Positions 51,985 through 59,335 of a DNA stretch of 60,376 bases are shown here, one piece after another (within the stretch, counting starts at the first letter, position 1; the number at the start of each line of letters is the position of its first letter). The stretch is from NCBI GenBank assembly GCA_040307645.1, contig JAWRJF010000105.1, positions 1 to 60,376 of the forward strand. The letters run 5' to 3'. The translations under genes and the position numbers were made by a program. Below the pieces are notes generated by a model. That model was given only the letters and a program-made list of their open reading frames with translations, did no database searches and had not been told where the DNA came from. The stretch is from JAVXAG01 sp040307645. GTDB taxonomy: Bacteria; Bacillota; Clostridia; Peptostreptococcales; Anaerovoracaceae.

Positions 51985-53391
51985 TTATAGTCCTAATACT
52001 TTTTTAACAAAATCTGCGTTTGTTTTTGTTTCAGCTACAAGGAATTCAATATCCTTTTCTGTAGGTTCAGTAACTCCAGCTTTCTTGCAAGCCTTCTTAA
52101 TTAATGAAGCTCTAAAGTGCTCAATATCTGCTTCCTGATGCTTAATAAATCCAGGATCCTTTGGAAGTATAATGTTTTGACCTGGTTTATCTTCTTCAAC
52201 AGGGTTACCAAAACGAATTTCAATTCCATTATCTCTTGCAAATGAAAGTTGTGGCTGAATATGCTTACCTGCACCAGTGTATTCAGTTTCACTGATTACG
52301 ATAACGGCTTCTTCTGGAAGCTCTTGTGCAAGTGAAAATGCTGCTGCAAGGGCTGTGTTTCCAGCAGGTCCTCTTTCAATACCCTCAAGGTTAGCAAGAG
52401 CTTCTGTCATATACATAACTTCACCCTGCTTTACAGTTACATAACGATCCATGTAACGAAGAGGTCTTGCTGCACTTCTTGGAACATCTGAATGGTCTGG
52501 ATCAGTTGCATAAGGAACACCAAATCCTGTATGACCTGTAGTACATGATTTCTTATTAAATTGTGTATCTGAAGCCATATGAAGACCTGTAAGGTCAATT
52601 GATGCTGCAACCATTTCAGTATCAATACAGCCAGCTTTTAATAATCCACGAGCTGTACCAGTCATCATTCCGCCGCCTGCATTAGTACATACTACCATGT
52701 CTGGATCTCTTCCAACGATTTCACGACACTGCATTGCGATTTCATATCCAAGAGTTTCAACCCCTGCGATACCAAATGGTGAATACAATGAAGCATTGAA
52801 ATAGCCTGTATCTTCTAAGATTGAAAGGAATGAATAGAATAATTCAGGTCCTACAGTAAGCTGTACTACTTCTGCACCGTAAGCTTCACATTTTCTTGCT
52901 TTTTCAACAATTTCAGGCTGCCCTACACCTTTGGAGTCGTAACATTCCTGAACAATTATACATTCAAGTCCTTGCATTGCTGCCTGAGATGCTACTGCCG
53001 CACCATAGTTTCCTGATGTTGCTGCGATAACACCTTTATATCCTAATTTCTTTGCATGAGCAACAGCACATGCAGCTCTTCTAGCTTTAAAACTTCCAGA
53101 AGCATTTGCAGCTTCGTCCTTTGCAAAAATTCTTGCGCCATATCCTGGTTTAGCATATTTTCTAGCTAAAGCAGACAAGTTTCTAAGTTCAAGAAGTGGA
53201 GTATTTCCAACGCCTGTTCTTCCTTGAATTTTTGCAACTTCTTCTAGTGTATATCCTGTTGATTTCATTAACGCTTCATAATCAAATGCTACTGAACCAG
53301 ATTCAAACTCGTTATAGTCTAGTCCTAGAGCTTTCTTCATAATGTCGTTTGATCTTCCCATTACGGAATCATAATCTTTTGCTAATGCCAT
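51985..53391 (-). CDS. ortB: 2-Amino-4-oxopentanoate thiolase, PLP subunit
   Basis: With OrtA, cleaves 2-amino-4-oxopentanoate with CoA to alanine and acetyl-CoA. The 468-residue protein belongs to fold-type II PLP enzymes (threonine-synthase/cysteine-synthase-like): PLP lysine Lys102 in SGSFKARRAA, the AATSGNYGAAVA substrate loop near 125, and a late TNAGGGMMTGTA glycine-rich phosphate site. A thiolase from this fold is unusual and specific to the Ort pathway. Its start overlaps the ortA stop as TAATG, with GGAGGTG inside the end of ortA. Confidence 0.95.
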   Translation of the reverse strand: MALAKDYDSVMGRSNDIMKKALGLDYNEFESGSVAFDYEALMKSTGYTLEEVAKIQGRTGVGNTPLLELRNLSALARKYAKPGYGARIFAKDEAANASGSFKARRAACAVAHAKKLGYKGVIAATSGNYGAAVASQAAMQGLECIIVQECYDSKGVGQPEIVEKARKCEAYGAEVVQLTVGPELFYSFLSILEDTGYFNASLYSPFGIAGVETLGYEIAMQCREIVGRDPDMVVCTNAGGGMMTGTARGLLKAGCIDTEMVAASIDLTGLHMASDTQFNKKSCTTGHTGFGVPYATDPDHSDVPRSAARPLRYMDRYVTVKQGEVMYMTEALANLEGIERGPAGNTALAAAFSLAQELPEEAVIVISETEYTGAGKHIQPQLSFARDNGIEIRFGNPVEEDKPGQNIILPKDPGFIKHQEADIEHFRASLIKKACKKAGVTEPTEKDIEFLVAETKTNADFVKKVLGL

Positions 53392-53690
53392 TATTTGTCA
53401 CCTCCAAACATGATTTCTCTTAGCTGTTTGTCAATCTCAATGATTTCAGGAACAAATTTGCCATAGCTATGAGTATAATAAGGTCCCACTTCAATTAATG
53501 TGCCTTTTTCGATACGATTAGATGCTGTCTTAACTGTTACTTCATCACCTATTTCTGCATCTTGAAGCAAAGTTCCTTTAGTCCACATCTGCAAATCACA
53601 TGCCTTTGTGTCATCAGGAATTTTGGCTGTTCTTTCTGCTGCTTTTAGCACTACAGAATGAATACGCACCCATTCACCTTTTTTAACCAT
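53391..53690 (-). CDS. ortA: 2-Amino-4-oxopentanoate thiolase, small subunit
   Basis: A 99-residue protein, the non-catalytic partner of OrtB, recognised from size, position and the segments WVRIHSVVLKAAERTAKIPDD and GYxHSYGKF-like PYYTHSYGKFVPEI, read as pieces. It looks like a small beta-barrel. TAGGAGATG precedes the ATG. It is co-translated with ortB (1-base overlap). Confidence 0.93.
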   Translation of the reverse strand: MVKKGEWVRIHSVVLKAAERTAKIPDDTKACDLQMWTKGTLLQDAEIGDEVTVKTASNRIEKGTLIEVGPYYTHSYGKFVPEIIEIDKQLREIMFGGDK

Positions 53691-53723
53691 TTATATCATC
53701 TCCTAAAATTTTTCTTAACTAGA

Positions 53724-53760
53724 CTAGAGAGAATTATTCTATTCTCTCTAGCCTTTTTTT
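53724..53760. other. Intercistronic hairpin between ord and ortA
   Basis: CTAGAGAGAAT (53724-53734) and ATTCTCTCTAG (53741-53751) form a perfect 11-pair stem with a six-base loop. The T run (53754-53760) is on the plus-strand side, so on the minus-strand operon transcript the stem is preceded by A residues and not followed by T residues. It may therefore stabilise or process the mRNA rather than end it. Confidence 0.65.
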
Positions 53761-53772
53761 ATTATAATTTAA

Positions 53773-54834
53773 TTATTTTACTAATTTGCAATCTTCTTCA
53801 ATAAGGTCTCTCATATCTCCCATAATTGCTCTTGGAACTGGAATGTCAATCATAGTTTTAAGTCCTGGTCTAGCATTGATAACATGAGGAATAGTATTCA
53901 TGATCATAGCCATTGTTCCGATTCCACCTTCAATTTCTGGAGTGTTTGCCATGTTTACTGGAGGATTTCCTTTAATTTCTACATAGTCACCAGTATGAAC
54001 TCCAACCTGCTCAGGTTCGATCTGCTGTGGATGATCCATTTCAATCTTAACTTCTCCATCTACAGTTCCCCAACCCTTCATTGCAACACCAGCAACCTGT
54101 CCAGCAGCTGCAAAACCATAAGGTGATTTTCTATCTACATCAGTAACTATTGGTTCCATATCCTGTTCGAATTTTTCTAATTTCCAGCCTAATGCTTCTG
54201 TAATCATTCCTACTGATTCAGCAAATCCAACGTGACCAGCCATTGTTCCTTCTGCTTTTTTCTTTTCGAATTCAGCAACTTCCATACCGATTCCCTGTTC
54301 TTCCATTACAGCAGGTCCGAATGGTGATAAGCTGTTAACTCTTCTTGATACTATGTGATCAACTGTTTCACAAGCACCAGTCCAAAGAATTACTAGTAAG
54401 TCCATGATTAAACCAGGGTTAATTCCTGTTCCTAACACAGTAACTCCATTTTTCTTAGCAATTTCATCTAATTTAGCAGCTAATTCTGGTTCCTGTGCCT
54501 GAGGGTAAGCCATCTCTTCTGCTGAAGTGATAACGTTGATTCCTCTCTCCATAACGAACACTAATTTGTCATAAACATCTTTTGTAAATGAGTTTGTGCA
54601 AACTACTACGATATCTGCAGATCCTGGTTTAATAACATCCTCAGGAGTTCCTACAATAACATCTTCTCTGTCTCCTCTTTCGATTCCAGGGACTACGTCA
54701 TATAGGCTCTTACCGATTTTTGCGCCGATGTCAATAGCACCAACGATATCAACACCCTGTTTTTTTGTTAACATTTTACCGATTCCGCCGCCCATAGCGC
54801 CTAATCCCCAAAGGATTACTTTTACATTTTTCAT
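53773..54834 (-). CDS. ord: 2,4-Diaminopentanoate dehydrogenase
   Basis: Oxidatively deaminates (2R,4S)-2,4-diaminopentanoate to 2-amino-4-oxopentanoate, yielding NAD(P)H. The 353-residue protein has an N-terminal Rossmann fold (ILWGLGAMGGGIGKML at 7-22) and a dihydrodipicolinate-reductase-like C-terminal domain with GTGINPGLIMDLLVI near 136. AAAGGAG precedes the ATG. It is the first gene of the main ornithine operon, behind a sigma-54 promoter about 90 bases upstream. Confidence 0.96.
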   Translation of the reverse strand: MKNVKVILWGLGAMGGGIGKMLTKKQGVDIVGAIDIGAKIGKSLYDVVPGIERGDREDVIVGTPEDVIKPGSADIVVVCTNSFTKDVYDKLVFVMERGINVITSAEEMAYPQAQEPELAAKLDEIAKKNGVTVLGTGINPGLIMDLLVILWTGACETVDHIVSRRVNSLSPFGPAVMEEQGIGMEVAEFEKKKAEGTMAGHVGFAESVGMITEALGWKLEKFEQDMEPIVTDVDRKSPYGFAAAGQVAGVAMKGWGTVDGEVKIEMDHPQQIEPEQVGVHTGDYVEIKGNPPVNMANTPEIEGGIGTMAMIMNTIPHVINARPGLKTMIDIPVPRAIMGDMRDLIEEDCKLVK

Positions 54835-54923
54835 TTGCTTTTCTCTCCTTTAAAATAAAAATATATTATTAAGTGATAAATTTATAGCAAAACTAGGTTG
54901 TTTCGCATTTCCTATTATATAAA

Positions 54924-54938
54924 GCAATTTTTGTGCCA
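54924..54938 (-). promoter_or_regulatory. Sigma-54 promoter of the ornithine operon
   Basis: Minus strand TGGCACAAAAATTGC: the -24 element TGGCAC (54938-54933), five bases, and the -12 element TTGC (54927-54924), matching the RpoN consensus TGGCACN5TTGC. Transcription would start about 12 bases further toward ord. Sigma-54 promoters need an activator ATPase, and a gene for one is the next gene upstream. Confidence 0.92.
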
Positions 54939-54945
54939 AGCTCCT

Positions 54946-54966
54946 AGATGTATCTTGTATACATCT
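54946..54966. repeat. Dyad just upstream of the sigma-54 promoter
   Basis: AGATGTAT (54946-54953), five bases, ATACATCT (54959-54966): a perfect 8-base inverted repeat starting 8 bases beyond the -24 element. A second palindrome, TTTATGCATAAA, is at 54978-54989. Confidence 0.6.
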
Positions 54967-55083
54967 TATATGCGTATTTTATGCATAAATAGTATATAAA
55001 ATGATGTTTTTTATGATTAAACACTATTTGTGCACATACTGAAAGGAAATACCTTATCAATTCATGTCTTCTTTTTTCCTTTA

Positions 55084-55121
55084 GCGCAAATTATTTTGCT
55101 ATTTAGTGCAAAATATTTTGC
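55084..55121. promoter_or_regulatory. Two enhancer (UAS) sites for the RocR-type activator
   Basis: Site 1 is GCGCAAA-TTAT-TTTGC (55084-55099) and site 2 GTGCAAA-ATAT-TTTGC (55106-55121). They repeat at 22 bases, two helical turns, so both would face the same side of DNA. They lie about 150-190 bases upstream of the sigma-54 promoter, right after the activator stop codon. Both match the palindrome in front of the activator gene. Confidence 0.75.
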
Positions 55122-55128
55122 TATTCTT

Positions 55129-56526
55129 CTATATAATTCCATATTTTTTTATCTTATGTTGCAGCGTTTGCCTCTTTAGCTGTAAACTTTCAGCAGCTCT
55201 GGTAATATTACCACCCTCGGCAATCACTGCCTCTCTTATAAGTTCTTTTTCTATATCTGCCAGATAGACATCTAAAGAGTCTCCTGAATTAAAACCTTCT
55301 ATTGTACCTCTTATACGTCTAGTCCTTTCTGGCATCTGTAAAAGTTTTTCTGTTAACACGTGTTCATTTTCAGCCATAGATACCGATTGCATAATTATAT
55401 TTTCAAGTTCCCTAACATTTCCTGGGTAGTCATAGTTCTCAAGCTTGTTTATAGCTCCATCAGAAATCATCCATAATTCTTTTTCGAACCTTCCATTATG
55501 CTTTTCCAAAAAACTATCTGCCAACAACAGTATATCATCTTTTCGCTCTCTAAGGGGTGGTATTTCAATATTTACCACATTTAGTCTGAAATATAAGTCT
55601 TTTCTTAACTTTCCTTGTTCTATTAAGTCTTCAGGTGGCTCATTTACAGTGGCAATAATTCTAACATCAATTGGTATATCTTTAGTCCCTCCGACCCTTC
55701 TAATGTAGTCCTCTTGCAATACACGAAGCAGCTTGCTTTGAAGTTCATATGGCATGGCACTTATTTCATCAAGAAGCAATGTTCCACCATTTGCCTGCTC
55801 AAAAAGGCCTGCACGATCTACTGCACCGGTAAAGCCTCCTTTTGTGGTACCAAAAAGTATTCCTTCAAGCAACGACTCTGGCAAAGCCGCACAGTTTTGT
55901 GCCAAGAAAGGTTTTTCTCTTCTCTTTCCTTCATAATGAATGCTTTGGGCAATTAACTCTTTTCCTGTACCTGTTTCACCATAAACAAATACGGAAGCGT
56001 TGTTATTTGCAGCCCTTCTTGCCCTTTCAACAACCTGTTTAAAGCCTCTATTTTCTCCGATTATATTACTAAAACTATATCTTTTTATTTTCGGTTCTTT
56101 AACTGTATGTAAAGGGATATGTTCCTCCTGCAGCTCTAAAATAGTATCAGTCATGGATCTTATATCTGTTATATCTTTTGCAACTTCTACTGCTGCTATA
56201 GTTTTTCCTTCATTTATTACAGGTACTGTGCTATTAACAGTAGTGATTTCTTTTCCATATAAATTTTTATATGTTTGCTGTTTATTAATTATTGATATAT
56301 TCTTTTTTAATGCCTGATACATTGTACTATCCTTTAACGCCACTCCAGGAAAGGCTTTGTGGAATTTTTTACCTAAAACATCTTCTACATTAATCTTCTC
56401 CATTGTTGCCATAGCTTTATTGTAAAATAGCCCTATTCCATTTTCGTCTACAATGTATACTCCTTCGTCTACTAAGTTAATTAGTCTTTCTATTATTCTT
56501 TCATAATCTTCTGGTTTCATCATCAA
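55129..56526 (-). CDS. RocR-type sigma-54-dependent activator (PAS-AAA-HTH)
   Basis: A 465-residue enhancer-binding protein. A PAS domain is at about 10-120. The AAA+ domain (about 150-385) has Walker A GETGTGKE at 183-190, the sigma-54 contact loop GGFTGA at 230-235 (the GAFTGA variant seen in RocR), Walker B LLLDE at 250-254 and the arginine-finger region. A Fis-type HTH ends the protein (GNITRAAESLQLKRQTLQHKIKKYG). Family knowledge: B. subtilis RocR senses ornithine/citrulline and activates arginine catabolism. Here it should activate the divergently placed-in-function ord operon just downstream. AAAGGAGG precedes three successive ATGs; the first is annotated. Confidence 0.93.
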   Translation of the reverse strand: MMMKPEDYERIIERLINLVDEGVYIVDENGIGLFYNKAMATMEKINVEDVLGKKFHKAFPGVALKDSTMYQALKKNISIINKQQTYKNLYGKEITTVNSTVPVINEGKTIAAVEVAKDITDIRSMTDTILELQEEHIPLHTVKEPKIKRYSFSNIIGENRGFKQVVERARRAANNNASVFVYGETGTGKELIAQSIHYEGKRREKPFLAQNCAALPESLLEGILFGTTKGGFTGAVDRAGLFEQANGGTLLLDEISAMPYELQSKLLRVLQEDYIRRVGGTKDIPIDVRIIATVNEPPEDLIEQGKLRKDLYFRLNVVNIEIPPLRERKDDILLLADSFLEKHNGRFEKELWMISDGAINKLENYDYPGNVRELENIIMQSVSMAENEHVLTEKLLQMPERTRRIRGTIEGFNSGDSLDVYLADIEKELIREAVIAEGGNITRAAESLQLKRQTLQHKIKKYGII

Positions 56527-56541
56527 AGCCTCCTTTAATTT

Positions 56542-56570
56542 ATTATACTATATATTCATATTGCGTGCAA
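56542..56570 (-). promoter_or_regulatory. Promoter of the RocR-type activator gene
   Basis: Minus strand -35 TTGCAC (56570-56565), exactly 17 bases, -10 TATAAT (56547-56542). The -35 box is one arm of the palindrome at 56565-56582. Confidence 0.8.
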
Positions 56571-56582
56571 ATAATTTTGCAC
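56565..56582. promoter_or_regulatory. Activator-binding palindrome over its own -35 box
   Basis: GTGCAAA-TAAT-TTTGCAC: a perfect 7+7 inverted repeat, the best copy of the motif found twice upstream of ord. Binding would cover the -35 of the activator gene, suggesting negative autoregulation. Confidence 0.75.
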
Positions 56583-56595
56583 CTTGATTATTCTT

Positions 56596-56624
56596 TTGTT
56601 TGATGTAAAATAGGAGATTATAGT
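56596..56624 (+). promoter_or_regulatory. Promoter of the ArsR-type regulator gene
   Basis: TTGTTT (56596-56601), 17 bases, TATAGT (56619-56624), about 20 bases before the ATG. Confidence 0.55.
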
Positions 56625-56645
56625 ATATTACTTATAGGAGGAAAA

Positions 56646-56969
56646 ATGAGATTAAGAAAAGACGATAGTTTATTGGAAGAAGAGGAAATACTATTAATAG
56701 CAACCGTTTCTGATGCCCTAGCTCATCCAGTTCGTTTAAATATTTTTAGGTATATTATGCAAGCAAATAAATCAATGAATGTAGTGTGTAATAAGGATCT
56801 TGTAGAACACTTTGGTTACGCACAAGCCACTATATCTCAGCATGTAAAAAAATTAGTCCAGGCTGGGCTTGTAGAAGTAAAAAAGAAAGATAAGTTTTCA
56901 TATTATTACGCTAACTTAGGGATATTAATGCAATATATAAATACAACAAAAAAATACTCAATTGTATAA
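56646..56969 (+). CDS. ArsR-like winged-helix regulator
   Basis: A 107-residue DNA-binding protein. After an acidic leader (residues 3-15) comes a winged helix: ALAHPVRLNIFRYI at 26-39, then the recognition helix YAQATISQHVKKLVQAGLV and the wing VKKKDKFSYYYA. No clear metal-site cysteine pair is seen (one Cys near residue 50), so a metal sensor role is not supported. TAGGAGGAAAA precedes the ATG. It lies 33 bases ahead of the KtrB gene and may control the potassium system, or the divergent activator gene. Confidence 0.82.
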   Translation: MRLRKDDSLLEEEEILLIATVSDALAHPVRLNIFRYIMQANKSMNVVCNKDLVEHFGYAQATISQHVKKLVQAGLVEVKKKDKFSYYYANLGILMQYINTTKKYSIV

Positions 56970-57002
56970 TTATAATGTTTTTTTAGAAAGGACATTAAGG
57001 AA

Positions 57003-58343
57003 ATGAATAAACAAATAAAGCTGTTTCCTATTCAAATCATCGCAATAGGGTTTGGTTTAATAATTATTGTTGGGGGCATTCTTTTGACCTTGCCTATTTG
57101 CAACAAGAGTGGAGAATCCATCCCCTTTATAAACGGCCTGTTTACTGCAACTTCAGCAACTTGTGTGACTGGCCTATCAGTTTATGACATCTACTCACAA
57201 TTCAACTTTTTAGGCCAGCTTATACTTATACTTTTAATTCAAGTTGGCGGTCTAGGTTTTATGGGTATTGCTATGACTCTCTCTTTCGCTTTAGGCAGCA
57301 AAATTTCGCTATTTCAGCGTTCAATTTTGATGGAGTCTATTAGCACTCTTCACATTGGTGGAGTCGTAAAAACCATTAAGAGGATGCTATTTGGCACCTT
57401 AGCCATAGAAGGAATAGGCGCAATCATTCTTTCTATACGGTTTACTCCAAAAGTAGGCCTCGAAGATGGTCTGTGGTTTGGAATATTCCATTCCATTTCT
57501 GCCTTTTGTAATGCGGGCTTTGATCTTATGGGAAAAATTTCGCCGGGTAGTTCTTTGACTCATTATTCAGATGACTACATTGTAAACTTTGTCATTTGTT
57601 TTTTAATTGCATCTGGCGGTATTGGTTTTATTGTATGGAATGATATAATAGATCATAAATTTAACATAAAGAAATACGCTTTACATTCTAAAATAATGTT
57701 AGTTTTCACCGTTGGCCTTATTTTTATTGGTGCCATCGGGTTTTTCCTTTTAGAGGAGGATTTTGCGTTTAAAGGAATGTCTACAGGCGATAGAGCAGTT
57801 GCCTCTATATTTGCTTCTGTATCTCCTAGAACAGCAGGATTTAATACGGTAGCTATGGATACGTTCAGCACCTCTGGTAAATTTTTAACTATGCTACTTA
57901 TGATAATAGGTGCAGGTCCTGGTTCTACAGGCGGAGGGATAAAGATCACTAACTTTGTAACTATAGTGCTTTCTATAATTTCATATTCAAAACACTATAA
58001 TGATTTAAGCATATTTAAAAGAAGATTAGAAAGCGATGCACAAAGACGAGCATTTTCAAGCACTGCATCATATTTAACTTTAATGCTAACTTGTTTGTTT
58101 TTCTTATTAGTTGCTAACCCCGATTTAGCTTTTGATAGTTGTCTCTTCGAAGCAATTTCGGCTATTGGCACTGTAGGACTTACAGTTGGTATAACCCCTA
58201 CACTAGGTGCTTTTTCTAAGTTTTGCCTTATCATATTAATGTATTGCGGCAGACTAGGAAGTATTGCTGTTGCTATGGCAATTGTAAGAAGAAGAATTAT
58301 CCCTAAAATTAGTTACCCTGAAGAAAAAATTATAATTGGTTAA
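57003..58343 (+). CDS. ktrB: Potassium uptake channel subunit, KtrB/TrkH family
   Basis: A 446-residue membrane protein with four M-P-M repeats, each with a selectivity-filter glycine: TCVTGLS near 58, FCNAGFDL near 177, RTAGFNT near 281 and GTVGLTVG near 395. This is the K+-translocating (often Na+-coupled) subunit. The length fits KtrB rather than the longer proteobacterial TrkH. AAAGGA and AAGGAA lie ahead of the ATG. KtrA follows 12 bases later. Confidence 0.93.
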   Translation: MNKQIKLFPIQIIAIGFGLIIIVGGILLTLPICNKSGESIPFINGLFTATSATCVTGLSVYDIYSQFNFLGQLILILLIQVGGLGFMGIAMTLSFALGSKISLFQRSILMESISTLHIGGVVKTIKRMLFGTLAIEGIGAIILSIRFTPKVGLEDGLWFGIFHSISAFCNAGFDLMGKISPGSSLTHYSDDYIVNFVICFLIASGGIGFIVWNDIIDHKFNIKKYALHSKIMLVFTVGLIFIGAIGFFLLEEDFAFKGMSTGDRAVASIFASVSPRTAGFNTVAMDTFSTSGKFLTMLLMIIGAGPGSTGGGIKITNFVTIVLSIISYSKHYNDLSIFKRRLESDAQRRAFSSTASYLTLMLTCLFFLLVANPDLAFDSCLFEAISAIGTVGLTVGITPTLGAFSKFCLIILMYCGRLGSIAVAMAIVRRRIIPKISYPEEKIIIG

Positions 58344-58355
58344 GGAGGATTATAA

Positions 58356-59012
58356 ATGCGTTCAGTATTAGTAATTGGTCTTGGTCGTTTTGGCAGGCAT
58401 CTTGCCACCAAACTCTCAGAAATGGGGCATGAAATTATGGCTATAGATCTAAATGAAAAATTAGTTAATCAAATGGCTCCACATGTTACCTCAGCACAAA
58501 TCGGTGATTGTTCTGATGAAGTAGTATTAAGAGATATAGGTGTAAGAAATTTTGATATATGCTTTGTATGTATCAGTAATGACCTTGAATCTTCTCTGGT
58601 AATAACATCTCTTCTTTCAGAACTTGGAGCTAAGCACATCGTAGCTAAAGTAAATCAAGACATACATGCAAAATTTCTTTTGCAAAATGGTGCAAATGAG
58701 GTTATTTATCCGGAAAGAGATATGGCTCAAAGAACAGCTCTAAAATATAGCGCAAAAGATGCTTTTGACTATATTGAGCTAAATGATAACTATGGTATAT
58801 TTGAAATAGCAACTCCCTTAGCTTGGATTGGCAGATCTATTGATGATGTTAATGTCAGATCCAAATATAAATTAAATATTATTGCTTACAAATTAGATGG
58901 AGTTATAAACCCTGTTTCTGGGAGTTATTTGTTTTCTAGAGATCAACACCTTATTGTTGCTGGTGATAAGAAAAACTTCTCACAATTATTTAATAAAAAA
59001 GTAATATTATAA
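58356..59012 (+). CDS. ktrA: Potassium uptake regulatory subunit, KtrA/TrkA family
   Basis: A 218-residue cytosolic RCK protein gating the KtrB channel with bound nucleotide. An RCK_N Rossmann domain opens with VIGLGRFGRHLATKL (5-19) and ends its second strand with AIDLNE; an RCK_C domain covers about 140-215. AAGGAGG precedes the ATG. The operon is closed by a long hairpin. Confidence 0.95.
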   Translation: MRSVLVIGLGRFGRHLATKLSEMGHEIMAIDLNEKLVNQMAPHVTSAQIGDCSDEVVLRDIGVRNFDICFVCISNDLESSLVITSLLSELGAKHIVAKVNQDIHAKFLLQNGANEVIYPERDMAQRTALKYSAKDAFDYIELNDNYGIFEIATPLAWIGRSIDDVNVRSKYKLNIIAYKLDGVINPVSGSYLFSRDQHLIVAGDKKNFSQLFNKKVIL

Positions 59013-59021
59013 AATCAAGAT

Positions 59022-59065
59022 AAAAAATACCCTACTAAGAAAAATCTTAATAGGGTATTTTTATT
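59022..59065. terminator. Bidirectional terminator between ktrA and atpC
   Basis: AAAAATACCCTA...TCTTAATAGGGTATTTTT with an inner CTAAGA/TCTTAA-type extension. A and T flanks on both strands serve the convergent ktrA and atpC. Confidence 0.85.
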
Positions 59066-59335
59066 TTACTCTTCAATCCACTTTGCATAATCTGTAAAAA
59101 TTACAAAAGTATCTTTTATATCTGCGAAACCGCCATGAATTTTGGCAATTTTAAATTCACTTTGCCCCGGCTCTTTAATACGAAGCTTACCGTCACCCAG
59201 TAATTTGCAGGCCCACGTATGTTTAGCCATAAAGCCCTCTTCTCCGTCTAAAGTTGTTACTATCACCATCTCAACCTCTCCCTTATAAAAGAGTTTTTCC
59301 GGCGTAATAACTTCAAGCAGAACTTTATTTGCCAC
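59066..59335 (-). CDS. atpC: ATP synthase epsilon subunit, short form
   Basis: An 89-residue F1 epsilon protein. It has the N-terminal beta-sandwich that contacts gamma and the c-ring (opening VLLEVITPEKLFYKGEVE, with KIHGGFADIKD near 65-75) but stops at FTDYAKWIEE, where the usual 130-140-residue protein continues into two C-terminal helices. The terminator follows at once, so no frameshifted remainder exists. The start is GTG at 59335, overlapping the atpD stop by 11 bases. Without the helices, epsilon cannot make the classic inhibited conformation; the enzyme must be regulated otherwise. Confidence 0.92.
   Translation of the reverse strand: MANKVLLEVITPEKLFYKGEVEMVIVTTLDGEEGFMAKHTWACKLLGDGKLRIKEPGQSEFKIAKIHGGFADIKDTFVIFTDYAKWIEE

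Noticed and set aside
45340..56526. Ornithine island as a recent mobile insertion
   Set aside because: No integrase, transposase, direct repeats or tRNA junction is seen, and the base composition looks like the neighbours.
59013..59065. Frameshifted remainder of atpC
   Set aside because: Only about 50 bases, mostly a terminator, separate atpC from ktrA, so there is no room for the missing domain.
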